Notes: generated by a model not told the origin, from the letters alone. DNA of 64,000 nucleotides from Molanna angustata (GCA_963576475.1 OY754970.1:33416119-33480118), one strand, 5' to 3'. Positions 1 to 11,849 are shown, counted from the stretch's first letter. Numbers and translations: made by a program.

Positions 1-848
1 TGGCCGCGGTCACCGACCATATGTGATCCGTGTTTGAAATCAAATCACAAACAGACAATAAACAAATTGGACGTATATAAAGATTGTTTTGGACTGAAAA
101 TTTTTGGCAGATGTCACAAACCCTTCGTTGAAATCTTCACCGAGAACACTCGTATCTAGTTTCAAACAAAATCAAAATGATTGTCATATATTTGTACGTG
201 TGAAGATATTGTAATATGTGAAGATCTAAAATATGTAACGAATACTGTCACAAAATGGTTAAATGCTTAATTATAAGAAGAAAAAAAATCTCTTCTGGGC
301 ATACGCTGAAAGTATCTGGCTCAATATGGCCTTGACATCTTTATAAATAATTTCTTAAAAAAAAACATATCTGATAAAAAATATAACTCGTTTCAATTTA
401 TTTCGTGAAATACTTTTTCTCTTTACTAAATAATTTAACAATAACACAAATATATATCGACAAAAAAGAGGCAATAAAATTGATTTGAAGACTTTTATAT
501 AATCTTTCATATAAAAAAACGACACCAAAAACACGGTCGACGTGACCCATATCAAATAATACTTTGCAAATTGAAGAATTTGATGATTTTCATCATCAAA
601 TCTTGACCAATTTTATATATATCACCCCATGGGTACCCCCTTTCTTAAAAAAAGGAAACATTGAAATCGGACAGCGTGGTAAATTATAATAAAAAAACAT
701 GTCAAATTGATAATATTCTCCTTCAATCATGTCTGTTAAAATCTATAAAAATTACGTATTATGATAAAAAAATCGGACATCACAAATGGGGATCATTTTA
801 ATATATAATGTACATAACTTTTGATGTCTTTAAATAGATTTTTATTTT
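1..848. other. AT-rich DNA, no gene seen
   Basis: Long A and T runs and frequent stops in all frames. I recognise no domain, repeat family or RNA here. Short frames occur but have no family resemblance and low-complexity composition. Confidence 0.6.
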
Positions 849-1169
849 GACAAATTTTTAACATCTCAATAGAGAAGAAGTTGTAATATAGTACCTATAT
901 CTCGAGTGAAAAGGTCAACATGAATAACATAATAAAACTTTCATAAATTGGGTTGATAGGGAACTCAATAAAAAGACATATCTGTGAACGTTGTGCAAGA
1001 GCATAAAGTGATCACGTTAACCAGCCGATGACAGATCGTGAGCCCTGTAGGTGCCTTGATTTCTTGGTTCTCCGATAATATTCCAACTTCGTCTCTATTG
1101 ACATGTTAAAAAAATCCGTCATAAAAATATCATTGACTCCAAAAATTCCAATGTTTGAGTATATGCAAC
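849..1169. mobile_element. Internally deleted copy of palindromic element P1
   Basis: The left end (about 849-880) contains AACATCTCAATAGAGA and the right end (about 1090-1120) contains its inverse, CTCTATTGACATGTT. The stretch about 930-1169 matches the right arm of the large palindromes at 55.85-56.78 kb and 59.9-61.95 kb, including the shared motif AACCAGCCGATGACAG and a terminal CCAATGTTTG block. Only a stub of the left arm remains, so this is a deletion derivative. There is no coding capacity. The superfamily is unknown. Confidence 0.7.
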
Positions 1170-1570
1170 TAATGAAATATTCTAGAGTATAATTTTTGAA
1201 ATTAGGTACGGTCGCCGCGTGAATCTTATTTTGCCAATAGATAAAATACAATATCAGTGCAATATATAAAAAAGTTACCTCGCTAAACTTATCGAGATAA
1301 AAAAACCACTCGCAGATATAAATCATCATAAAATAACAATATTGTGGAAAATAACTTTTCTCGGGATGTTTGAACTAAAAGGTATATAGGTACAATGGTA
1401 AACAACTCAGTCTCTTAAGATAGAAGGAAAAACAGTTTTCTTTTTTGTCTTCATACCAAAAAGCTATCCTTGACTTCCAAATGAACACATTTACTTGAAA
1501 GTTCGAGACATTTTTGATATGAAATATACACAATTCGATTTCGAGAGCTAAACTAAAGAAACGAGTTGTG
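1170..1570. other. No feature seen
   Basis: AT-rich spacer between two DNA-transposon derivatives. No coding or repeat signal recognised. Confidence 0.5.
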
Positions 1571-1572
1571 TA

Positions 1573-2069
1573 CTCCTCACTACCAAGTCACTCCATAAAT
1601 ACTTATTAAAATTTTGTATGGAAATTTTATAAGTTTGTTAAATTATTTTTGATTTAAATTATTTTTTATAACTTGATAATTCTTCAATGCCATTTTATGA
1701 AAGTGATGTGTCTTTTTGGCAATTTGAAAACAAAAATATCAAATTTGAAGTTTCCTGAGTTTGGGGTCACTTTGAAATATTTGACAGTTAAAAAAATCGA
1801 GAATCACTATACAGAAATCTTTCAATATAAAGCTAGTATTCGATATACAAATTTGCAAATTTTGAAAATAATCGAATGAGTACTTTAGTCTATAATCGAT
1901 AAAGACGAATAAACACGTCGTACAAAGCACATAGTACACAGTAGGTACACACACACAGATGATGACACTTACTATCTCACTATGATACTAGTTAATCTGC
2001 AATAAAAAATAAACAAAAAAAAAAAAGGATTCACAAATTCCCACTATATCTTCTTGGGTAATTTAGGAG
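1573..2069. mobile_element. TA-flanked MITE, copy 1
   Basis: The element starts CTCCTCACTACCAAG directly after a TA (1571-1572). It ends with the imperfect inverse CTTGGGTAATTTAGGAG directly before another TA (2070-2071). The body matches a second copy at 20415-21979 over several blocks, for example around CTTGATAATTCTTCAATGCC. TA target duplication with short inverted termini is typical of Tc1/mariner-type non-autonomous elements; the superfamily is inferred from the TA only. No transposase is present and the frames inside are chance. Confidence 0.65.
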
Positions 2070-2072
2070 TAA

Positions 2073-2404
2073 AACTTTTTTTCTGAAAAAGCTTAGTTAA
2101 CACATATTTATCTTTTTTTTTACATTTACAATGTTGCACGTATACAACATTCATAAGAATTAGCAAATTACATACATCTTTTAAGAAAATCTTACTTAAT
2201 TTCATAGTGCTTTAGACCTTACAACATTACTTTGTAAAAATCGTAAAATATGAGCATAGCCATTAATTACGTAAAGTGCCTAGATAGGTACTAAAAATGC
2301 TTTTTCTTACAAGTACATACACAAGTAAATAAGGTGCGACTGGTTGATAATTTTCACATTTTCTCTTAATATATCAATTAATTTTTTTATAGAACAAGAA
2401 CTCT
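2073..2404. other. No feature seen
   Basis: AT-rich spacer between the TA-flanked MITE and the TTAA-flanked foldback element. Confidence 0.5.
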
Positions 2405-2408
2405 TTAA

Positions 2409-3084
2409 GAGGGTGACTGCTGCCAACGTACCTATTTTTTCAATTTGATATACCATCATTATTACCAAACGAATCATTTTGAAAAAAATAACCTAGTTAG
2501 TTTGGATATTAATAAAGAGAAATATACCTTAACTTTTTGATTATGTTCTGTATATATTCTTGTAGGAAAATAATAAGCATACCCCGATATTAGACATTTA
2601 TCTTAAATTTCTATAAAAATATAAGGTATAGTTATTTTTTTATAAATTAAAGAAAAACAAAATACCTGGAAAAATATGATATGACGTTGCATTAACGCAT
2701 CAGGTTAAGTAAATAAACCAAAAAAACTTTATTACGCAATGGCGCTGAATGGAAAATAAATGTTTTTTAGGTTTATTTACTAAACCTGAAGCATTAATGC
2801 AACGTCACATCATATTTTTCTAGATATTTTTGTCTTCTTTAATTTAAAAAAAATATATTTCTCTACGCCTTATAGTTTATTAAAAATATATGATAAACGT
2901 TGAAAATCGGGGTATGCCATTATTTTTCTACAAGAATTTATACAGAAAATTATCAAAGAGTTAAGGTCTATTTTTGTTTATTAATATCCAAACTATCTAA
3001 ATTATTTTTTTCAAAACGATTTGATAAGAAATAATGATGGTATATCAAATTGAAAAATAGGTACGTTGGCAGCAGTCCCCTCCC
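2409..3084. mobile_element. TTAA-flanked foldback MITE, copy 1 (piggyBac-like)
   Basis: The element is one long imperfect palindrome with arms of about 310 bp meeting near 2745. Its ends read GAGGGTGACTGCTGCC and, inverted, GGCAGCAGTCCCCTCCC. It is bounded exactly by TTAA on both sides (2405-2408 and 3085-3088), the target duplication used by piggyBac transposases. A second copy with the same structure and TTAA boundaries lies at 49716-50378. There is no ORF, so it would be mobilised in trans. Assignment to piggyBac rests on TTAA and a G/C-rich tip, not on a transposase. Confidence 0.8.
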
Positions 3085-3088
3085 TTAA

Positions 3089-4479
3089 TATAATTTCTTA
3101 ATTAATATATATTATTTAATCATGTTTCTAAAATGTTATTTTCTTATAAGTGCCTGCTTCACTAGGATTAAATCCCGTGATGAGGAAGGTACTTTAAGTT
3201 AATATATAGTCGAATACGTGTCACAGATTTGGTGATAAAGGGATGAGATATTTTCAACACTGTTAAAAATCTTTTAAGAAGAAATACAATTGGACATTTT
3301 TGTTGCTCTTACAATTTTCACATATAAATCTAATGTAGATGTATTTCAAATGTTTATAAATTAACTTATTTGTAGCATTGTTGTATACGATGTATTGTAG
3401 TTCAGACACTGACATTTTGCAGCGCAAACGAGCAATATATTATTTTGTCAGTATCTGTTAATATACGTTGTTTAATATTGAGCTCAACGTTAGTCAGTTT
3501 GTTTTATAATACATTTAGATATTATTCAATGTCGATAAGCTAAAATACTTGTGATTTGGTATTTTTTTCATCAAAGCCCTACTTAATTATCATTACTAAT
3601 AATAAGTTGCTGTACTAAACAAAAACGATATTTTTGTATTTTTAAAATTTTCTTTATAATGTATTCTTGAACAAAAACAAAAATTATAATGAAGAATAAC
3701 GATGTAATAGTGTATAGTGCAAGTTCTGATATAACTTTAGTTATCTCATTAAACATACTCAAAATATCTTCTGATAATACCTGATATCTTCTTTTTCTCC
3801 TCTTCCTCTTCTCATTCTTTTGTTTTCCTATCATTGCTATGAACTGTTATTATATACAATCTTTGTCATTTTACTATTTTTAATTTTTTTCTGTTATCTT
3901 AATTATATATCATATTCTTGTGTATTCGTGCCATTGCTATGTGGTAGCACCAACTGTTTGTCTCTGCGTTACCCGGGGTAATATATTTCATAATATATTT
4001 ATTATAATTATATATATTTTTTATTTATGTCATGTCAAAACCTTATTGCCATAATACGTTTTGTACATATCGTAAATTAACAACAACTCTGGTTGGTTGA
4101 AATAAATTGTCGTTTGATAATAAACCCGTCTGTGTACAAGTTATGTGTACAAGAAGATTCAAATGAATAAATAAATGTATATCTGTAAATATATTTCTAT
4201 AATTTGCAACCAAGTTTACTTAAGGAATTTAGGCATTCTGTATTGTTAAACATTTTTATACCTTGTGTTACAGATATCTTAAATTGTTAAAGTCAAATTC
4301 AAATACATGTGGGATAGGTGACATTACTTTAAGAATAAATAAAATTAATCTAAAAAATAATAGTATTTTAAACTAGCAAAAAAAAAAGTTAATGTTTTTA
4401 ACTAAGAAATAAATTTACAATTGATTTCAAAGCCTATGTCAAACAAGTGAAAATGAAAAGTAAATACACTTTTACATTT
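3089..4479. other. AT-rich DNA, no gene seen
   Basis: Nothing is recognised apart from a short SINE relic at about 4088-4130. A lysine/arginine-rich minus-strand frame (3583-3834) is A-rich low-complexity sequence and is not supported as a gene. Confidence 0.55.
4088..4130 (+). mobile_element. Relic of SINE family C (3' body)
   Basis: CTGGTTGGTTGAAATAAATT and the following CGTTTGATAATAAAC resemble the 3' body of SINE-C (GTTAGTTGGAAGAAATTGCC ... GGCAATAAACTCGCC at 37.6 kb). It is short and diverged, so the call is tentative. Confidence 0.35.
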
Positions 4480-4690
4480 TTTATTTATTCATTTCTTTAT
4501 CACACCATTTTGATAAATTTCAATAAAAATAGATAACTGCTGACCAACTAGGTACACCTGTTCGAGGGCTAGCAGTGTACATATTATTATAATATTTCAC
4601 AGGAGACATATAGGTTGTACATATTTGCATTTTTAAAAACTATCTAAACACTATAAACTTAAATAATACAAACAGATTAAAAAATGCATC
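4480..4690. repeat. Dispersed repeat R1, copy 1
   Basis: Shares blocks in the same order with 12325-12545: a T/A-rich TTATTTATT lead, then CCAACTAGGTA and CCTGTTC, then TTAGCAG or CTAGCAG before TACA, and later TTTTTAAAAAC. The layout suggests the antisense 3' end of a retroelement. No protein is recognised. Confidence 0.5.
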
Positions 4691-6029
4691 ATGATATGCA
4701 TATACTTATTGTGTATGTAGGTATCTTTTAATTATTATTTGTTAATTGCACAAATAATCTGAAATAGTATCTCTTAGGAATACTGAACTGACAGAGCATA
4801 GATGTGATCCGCCAGTCATATCTTTATTCAGTCGAGTCTCAGATCAAATCAAGACAGCACAAAAGTTATAAACAATCAGGTTTTTTTGCGAAAGAGAAAA
4901 AAAAACAATAACATAAAAGTATAAAAATATTTCTGATGACAAAAAAATAAATATAAATATATCTAAATAACAAAATGCCAACATTATGGCTATCCCGTTT
5001 TCATAGGCTGAAAGCAAAATGATATTCTTTTAGCTTTCACGAAACTCACTGTACCGTAATAACATTCTATAAATATATTTGATATCTAAAGTAATAAAGC
5101 AATCAAAATGTTAGTGTATGTGTGTGTGTGTGTGTGTGTTTGTATCACGCTTTCTGAAAAACCAAGAGCATCTAAAAATCTAATTTATGTGCGAACATGT
5201 ACCAGTATACCTGATGCAGTGTCACGCTAAAAATAATGCGATAAAAATGCTGAATTTTTAAAATATTTCAATAATTATTTTTTTCATACAAAATTTTCCA
5301 AGTCATATCTGTCAAAAAAGTGTACATTTTGCACGCAAATATCTGTTAGTTTAAAAGTTATAAGTACGTATTTACACGAAAAAAAAATATTTTCAAGTAT
5401 AACTTAGCGTTTAAGTGAAAAACATGGTGAATATTTTGTATAATTATAATGTATAATTTATTTTTAAAGTAAGCGTTTTGTACATAAACGCCGCCATTTT
5501 AATATCTTTTCATACAATATTTCATTTTCCTACCGAATGAATATGTTCTTGAAAATAATAAACCTTTGAAATAAATGTAATTATGAAATAATAAAATGAA
5601 ACACAAGACATTACAGCAAGTTTTAAGACATATATTGTAAAAATGTGCTTATTATTAGTAAAGATATAGGCATAATAAAATTGCATAATTTGTAAATAAT
5701 ATTTGATTTTTCTGACAATTTTCATTTTTATGGCATCGAACATACCAATGTAGGTACCTACATATTCAAAAAAGTCTCAAACCATTTGATATTTTTAACG
5801 TATTGGAATGGTTACTATGGTAACGGAAAGATTCTGATATTCAAATAAAATTTGTTATGAATAGAATTTCTTTAGAATATTGTTGTAGGTAGGTACCTAC
5901 CTATTACTATTTACTTACAAATCAACAATATACTGATTTCCTATCGAAAAATTGTATGCGATGTACTCCTAAACCGTTTGTCCGATTACAATGAAACTTT
6001 TGTGAATTGTCGAGCGTGTGCCCGGGATG
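4691..6029. other. AT-rich DNA, only a GT microsatellite
   Basis: No coding signal. The stretch holds the GT repeat at about 5115-5141 and two palindromic GGTACC motifs (about 5752-5764 and 5886-5904) of the GTAGGTACCTAC type. Confidence 0.55.
5115..5141. repeat. (GT)n microsatellite
   Basis: An almost pure GT run of about 12 units with one TA interruption at its start. Confidence 0.9.
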
Positions 6030-6905
6030 GTTTCTGGATTTAAACTTTTTTCTTATTCTTTTTCTTCTTCGTGTATTTGGTCATTTAACCTATGAAGGGG
6101 GAGAATCCTGGGAAAAGAAAGTCCGACTGTCCCTCCATCTCTTCGCAGGTCTTCCAGGACGGTTTGTGGATTTAAACTTTTTTCTTCTTCTTCATCGTGT
6201 ATTTGGTCATTTTACCTATGAAGGTGGACTAACCTGGGAGAAGAAGGTCCAATTTTCCTTCCATCTCTTCACAGGTTTCTGGATTTAAACTTTTTTCTTC
6301 TTCTTCTTCATCGTGTATTTTTGGTCATTTTACCTATGAAGTTGGAGAATCCTGGGAGAAGAAGGTCCAACTGTCCTTCCATCTCTTAGCAGGTCTTCCA
6401 AGACGGTTTCTGGATATAAACTTTTTTCTTCTTCTTCTTCATCGTGCATTTGGTCATTTTACCTATGAAGGTGGACTATCCTGGGAGAAGAAGGTCCAAT
6501 TTTCCTTCCATATCTTCGCAGGTATCTGGATTTAAACTTTTTTCTTCTTCTTCTTCATCGTGTATTTTTGGTCATTTTACCTATGAAGTTGGAGAATCCT
6601 GGGAGAAGAAGGTCCAACTGTCCTTCCATCTCTTAGCAGGTCTTCCAAGACGGTTTCTGGATATAAACTTTTTTCTTCTTCTTCTTCATCGTGCATTTGG
6701 TCATTTTACCTATGAAGGTGGACTATCCTGGGAGAAGAAGGTCCAATTTTCCTTCCATATCTTCGCAGGTATCTGGATTTGAACTTTTTTCTTTTTCTTC
6801 TTCGTGTATTTAGTCATTTTACCTATGAAGGTGGAGTATCCTGGGAAAAGAAGGTCTTTTCATCTCTTCGCGGTTCTTCCAGGATGGTTTCTGGATTTAA
6901 ACTTT
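6030..6905 (+). repeat. Tandem array of alternating ~116 and ~131 bp units
   Basis: Units begin with GTTTCTGGATTTAAAC or close variants at 6030, 6162, 6275, 6406, 6522, 6653, 6769 and 6887. Spacings are 132, 113, 131, 116, 131, 116 and 118 bp. The long unit carries an extra GGTCTTCCAAGACG-type tail that the short unit lacks. The 247-bp long-short pair at 6275-6521 is repeated almost exactly at 6522-6768, so this is a dimeric higher-order array. Each unit also holds a (TTC)n stretch and ACCTATGAAG. Reading frames through it (motif FGHFTYEGG) arise from the repeat and are broken at unit borders; I do not call a protein. Confidence 0.92.
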
Positions 6906-6914
6906 TCTTAACCG

Positions 6915-7084
6915 ACTGAAGAGACGGGATGTAATTAATGAAGGGAAGGGACGTAATGAGGAATTGAAGGGACGGGAGGTACTGAAGGGCCTGAAGGGAC
7001 GGGAGGTACTGAAGGGTCTGAAGCGACGGGATGTACTGAAGGGTCTGAAGCGACGGGAGGTACTGAAGGGTCTGAAGCGACGGG
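6915..7084 (+). repeat. 27-bp minisatellite
   Basis: Five to six copies of a 27-bp unit with core GAAGCGACGGGAGGTACTGA, more degenerate at the left (6915-6960). The unit is a multiple of three, so it reads as a KGLKRREVL nonapeptide on the plus strand and an FSTSRRFRP-like repeat on the minus strand. Both are products of the repeat. It abuts the preceding ~247-bp array and the following ~75-bp array. Confidence 0.9.
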
Positions 7085-7860
7085 TCTTTTTCTTTTTCTT
7101 AATTTTATGTAGACCTTTAGGACAGTTTTTATACAAACTATTTCCTATAGTCTAATTCATCTTCTTCTTCTTTTATGTATACATTTGGGTCAGTTTTTAT
7201 AAAAATTATTTCCTATAGTCTTATTATTCTTCTTCTTCATTTACGTATACTTTTGGGAGAGTTTTAATACAAACTATTTCCAATAGTCTTATTAATTTCT
7301 TTTTCTTTTATGTAGACCAAAGGTGAGTTTTTATACAAACTTTTTCTATAGTTTAATTATTTTTCTTTTATATAGACATTTGAATCAGTTTTTATATTAA
7401 TTATTTCCTATAGTCTTATTCATCATCTTTTATGTAGACCTTTGGTCAGTTATTATACAAACAATTTCCAATAGTCTAATTCTTCTTCTTCTTCTTTTTT
7501 GTAGACCTTTGGGTGAGCTTTTATACATACTTCTATTGTCTAATTCATCTTTTTTTATGTAGATCTTACTTATGTAGTCAGTTTTTACACAAACTATTTC
7601 CTTTATCTTTTTCTTCGTTTTCTTATTTTATGTAGAACTTGGGTGAATTTTATACAAACTATTTCCTATAGATTAATCTTCTTCTTCTTTTATGAAGACC
7701 TTTTGGATTGTTTTCATACAATCTATTTCCAATTGTCTTATTCTTCTATTTTATGTATTTTAACTTATTTTACATAGACCATTGGGATAGTTTTTTATAC
7801 AAACTATTTCGTATAGTCTTATACTTATCCTTCTCTTTTTTATTTAGACTTTTGGGTTAG
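7085..7860 (+). repeat. Degenerate ~75-bp tandem array
   Basis: About ten diverged units, each with TTTTATGTAGACCTTTGG, then GTTTTTATACAAACTATTTC, then TATAGTCT(T/A)ATT and a (TTC)n tract. Spacing is about 65-85 bp. Units are much more diverged than in the 6.0-6.9 kb array, suggesting an older array. Confidence 0.85.
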
Positions 7861-8610
7861 TTTTAAGTCTAATAGTCTATTGTGCAGAAATATTTTTAAC
7901 GATATGCATACTTGATGAAAATACATATGTAAAAACGAATGGATTGTGGGATGTGACGATGTAACCTGCACTAGAATCTTTTCAATACTTTTGTTTAATC
8001 AAATTTAAATCATTTATATCATCCTATTTTGAATAATTTTCAACACCTACGCATTTGATTTAGTTGACAATATTTAAAGAATGGGGGTTGTGGCCATTAC
8101 TGAACTCTTCACAACGTTTATATTCAAATTAAAAACTACTTAACATAGTTTAAGTCTTCTTCTTCTTCGTTAATGTAGACTTTTGTGTAAATTTTAAGTC
8201 TATTAGTCTTATTGTGCAAAAATATAATGCACACTCGATGCAAAAATATAAAAACGAATATTATGATGTGACCAACACTAGATCTTTTCAGTACATTTGT
8301 TTAATCAAATTTTAACCACATCCCAACAACCAAAATTACTAAATTTTCAATAGGTACATATTAAAATTTGTTTCGATGATAATATTTAAAAATGGGGGTT
8401 GTGGCCAAACCAATCTCTTTACAACGTTGATAAACAGTCATATTTAAAACCATTTCGCATAGTCCATGCGTGCAGAAATTTTGTATATTATACTTCATTC
8501 ACACTTTATAAAAAATAATGGGTTGTGGCCATCACTTGAACATTTTACAATCAAATTCAATCATATTTCAAACCACTTTCCAAAGTCCGATTTTGCAAAA
8601 TAATTGGGTG
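7855..8610 (+). repeat. Degenerate ~300-bp tandem repeat, about 2.5 units
   Basis: Two full units and a partial third share, in order, TTAAGTCTA(A/T)TAGTCT, TTGTGCA(G/A)AAATAT, AAAACGAAT, ATCTTTTCA, TTTGTTTAATCAAATTT and ATGGGGGTTGTGGCC (near 8080 and 8392; the partial unit has ATGGGTTGTGGCCATCAC near 8520). The first motif is shared with the ~75-bp array, so this array probably grew from it. Confidence 0.75.
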
Positions 8611-10683
8611 ACAATATTATAAAAACGATTGCTTTTTCCTTCACAATATTACATTCTTGGCCAACGGCGGCACATAAAAGCTAGTAGTAAATAAAAACAA
8701 CTATTGTAGGGAACATTGAGGCGTATAAAAGAGAGTATGTTTTGAAACAAAACTTTTCATTTTGACAATATTGTCAAAAGCCAATAAAAGTGGGGTAGGT
8801 AATTTTGAGAAAGTTGTATCTATCTATGTATGATATATAGAGAGAATGAGATTGACGTCAATACTGTCACTTGTCTGGAAAGTCATTCAGTTAATTTTTA
8901 TATCTTTGTGGAAATTTACAAAAAAAAGATTTCAACGCAGATTTATATAAAAGCATGTATTTATTTATATATTCATTAATTTAAGCTTAATGACATTGCA
9001 CTACTACTATTTACTATCATTGACAATATGTTCTTCTTATAAATCTGATTTTTACTGTCGTTTTTTTAAGATTATGGTGGTTAAATATGTAATAACGTAA
9101 TTTTTCGATTAACCTTTTTAATGTGTAACTTTTTAATACGCGTTAATTCGATGTATTTAACCTTTAAAAACAATTTGATTTTGCGTTTTTGAATCAATCA
9201 TTTATGCCTTTTTTGTCTTCATCGATTTTAAAAGGCCTTCCAGAACGTGGTGCATATTCCAAATCAAAATCGATTAAAACATATGCGTTCTATCAACACA
9301 TCTTCTCCATTCACATCCATCGAGTAATGTCTTTCTACTTGAATAATATATTAACCTTTTCCGTGAAATATGCCGAAAATTGCTTTTGATTTTCCAAATT
9401 TATAAGGCACCAAACAAAAAGTATTGCACAGAACCAAACAAATGTTTTCACAACCAAGCATTTTTTTGACAATCAACCTACCTGTCATTCGTTTTGAAAG
9501 AAAACACATTCAATTTCAAAACGAAAAAATATAATAGATAAAGACGAAATGCCTTTCAGGACAACCTACTTATTATTCTCAATATATAATATAAATAAAA
9601 CCTTTCCTTCCAGTTAATTGAACACAGTAATATACGACGGTTTTTCATAATGTTTCGATCAAACGATTATATTTTAAGTTAAGGTATTCGGACATGGAAT
9701 TAATCACCGGTCACAACTGGGACATAAAATATCATAGTAAGTAGTAGGTATAGGCACAAAAATAGACTTTTAATGATTTACAAAAAAACTTTCATTATAT
9801 TACAGACAATAGCGATTAACATAAAAAAATTAAGAAAAAATGCGGTTGATTGAAATATTGATTAATTATGAAATGTCCAATTAAAAAATGTCTGCGGTAC
9901 ACTATCCCAAAAATCGACTTCAGTTTCACCTGAAAACACCGAGAAACTAGGAATATAAGAAAAACTCTATTTTTTCTAAAAACTGATGTAGAAAATTTAA
10001 CAGAAGGAATTGCTTTTCTCATTCTCCTCGCAGTCCTCTTTCATTTGAAGTGATCCAAAACTGTTTGAAGTGGTAAAATACAGGAATCGTTCACGGGTAT
10101 ATTTTTAAGAATACTCCAGGCATGTTGCCCAAGGTTATACAAGTCATATTATACTAAGCATCTCAAGTTTATATATTTCTTCTATGAGATTTCGTCGTTA
10201 ACACCATGACAACAAAATTGAAATACTACCTGATATTATGTGCGGTGACAAGGTACCTGGTCCAAGAATAGATTGACGACGATATTATGGCAAATAAACA
10301 ACACTTACCTGAAACAATAAGAAAAAACAAAAAATAATATTGTTTGCAAAACAAAACTGACTCAAAAATATGATTCAAAAGTCAACTAAACACAACATTT
10401 TGGTAAAAAATACGAAACCTTCAGTTTCCTCGACGTAATCCATATCATGCCATAGCCCGATATTTTATAAATCCGACGAGAATTTTGAGTCTAGAAAAAG
10501 TCTTCGGTGGTACAATAATGTAATCAATATTTTTTAAATCTTTTTTAAAATAAATATGAATACGTTAAAATGAAAATTATTAATATTATGATTATGATTT
10601 GAAAACAAGATTAATATTCGATTTATTCAGCCATATAATAACTTAATAAAAACATGATATTTGGAAAGAAGGTAACAAAAGAA
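8611..10683. other. AT-rich DNA, no gene seen
   Basis: I find no transposon protein, SINE head or tandem repeat in this 2-kb stretch. Short frames at 9189-9389 and 9816-10022 show no domain and are treated as chance. Confidence 0.55.
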
Positions 10684-10902
10684 GCTTGAACAGTCTACGA
10701 GCATATAATATGAGACGATGCATGGGTGATTCAGATGGTGGTGGCAGAGCGCATAGCGCGCTGGATAAGTAATCCTGTGGTCGCGAGTTCTAATCCTGCC
10801 TCGACCTAGCCAGGAATGTGTGCAAAAATAGAGGAGTATGGCGCTCGGTTATCTCTGCTTACCCCGTAACGTAAGGGAAATAGCGTGATCGTATGTATGT
10901 AT
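10684..10902 (+). mobile_element. 3' tail of LINE family L1a, split by a tRNA-like insert
   Basis: The flanks are the last codons and 3' UTR of the LINE family also present at 32.8 and 60.7 kb. GAACAGTCTACGAGCAT and GAGACGATGCATGG correspond to its NNRRACMRRCMD segment. After the insert, GCCAGGAATGTGTGCAAAAA and TACCCCGTAA correspond to its last codons. The tail ends AGCGTGATCGTATGTATG. The reading frame is broken by indels. The element is severely 5'-truncated. Confidence 0.75.
10735..10807 (+). mobile_element. tRNA-like insert (SINE-A head only) inside LINE tail
   Basis: About 73 bp, tRNA length, matching the head of SINE-A at 12.2 and 23.7 kb: GTGGCAGAGCGCATAGCGCG (A-box region), GTAATCCTGTGGTCGCGAG and a B-box-like GAGTTCTAATCCTGCCTCG. 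It ends at the point where the LINE sequence resumes (AGCCAGGAATG). The SINE-A body seen in the other copies is absent. It could be a 3'-truncated SINE or a diverged tRNA pseudogene; mutations in the B box argue against a working tRNA. Confidence 0.65.
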
Positions 10903-11349
10903 AATAACGTCTCTGAATTATTTTAGAAAAAATATCCCTTATAAGGCTGAATGGAGAAATACATCACAAAAAATAAAATAAAAGACATAAAGACATGGGT
11001 AGTTTCATACGTATTTTTCTTGCTTGATTTTCTATATTTAGTACCTATACAATTTAAAAAATGGAATGAAGTAGGAAATAAAGTTAACCGTGCTAGGTAG
11101 TTAAATATTATTCATAAGTAGTGACAGAAATTTGATATGTATCTTGTGTCCGCTCTGGTGGTGTTGGGAGCGTGCATTTACCATTGACCAATGCCATAGA
11201 TAGGTACAATAATTTTTATCAGGAATATCAATATTAATCAAGTAATGGGTGGTTTGTTTACAGTACACATCAGCCCGGAGAACTAAACCGCTTCTCAAAC
11301 CGCTAGTTTACTTTATAACAAACGCAGACGTAAAACGATTGAAATATGA
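10903..11349. other. No feature seen
   Basis: AT-rich spacer between LINE remnants. No coding signal recognised. Confidence 0.5.
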
Positions 11350-11470
11350 ACGAAAACATTTTTGGAGTGGAGACCAAGAGGCGATAAGAGAGTGTGGCCA
11401 CCTAATTGATGGATGGATGACATAACGTAATTAGGGGATGGGAGTTGCACAGGAACGGAAGGCTTTTATT
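11350..11470 (+). pseudogene. Decayed LINE reverse-transcriptase C-terminal segment
   Basis: Plus-strand codons from about 11365 read EWRPRGDKRVWPPN, a stop, then WMDDIT. This resembles the conserved WRPR.GKR..GRPP.RW.DDI segment near the C-terminus of many insect LINE polyproteins. At least two in-frame stops and shifts follow. The match is short, so the family is not assigned. Confidence 0.45.
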
Positions 11471-11849
11471 TCCCGCAGTTGATGATGGTGACCAAACTAG
11501 GAAGCAAATAAAAACGATTAATAATCGGTTTCACAAAAATGTGGATCTTTATGTATCCACGAGCAATCTATTTTTAAATATCATATGCATAGTTTTATTA
11601 TTTCTCAATAATAATTGTAGTTTTGTATTAAAAAAATCTCACTTTTAACAAGTTTGAGTTTAATTCTAATGCATTTCGTATAATTTATTATTTTTTTTAT
11701 CGCGCTGTTTGATGGTTCACCGAGAAAAAAAACAGATAAATTTGATAATTAATTCACACTGGTTTTTTTTGGCTCTTCACCCGTTAAGAGTGTTCTCAGC
11801 GATATAAGTTAACATATTAAATTGTCTAAATAGAGAGAAACCTAAATTT
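11471..11849. other. No feature seen
   Basis: AT-rich spacer. An ORF in 11445-11648 shows no recognisable domain beyond the LINE segment just upstream. Confidence 0.45.

Noticed and set aside
3583..3834. Minus-strand 83-codon frame with basic start and hydrophobic segment
   Set aside because: It is made of A/T-rich low-complexity codons with no homologue I recognise.
6007..7136. Several 60-110 codon frames over the tandem arrays
   Set aside because: They follow the repeat units on both strands, break at unit borders, and have no domain; they are products of array periodicity.
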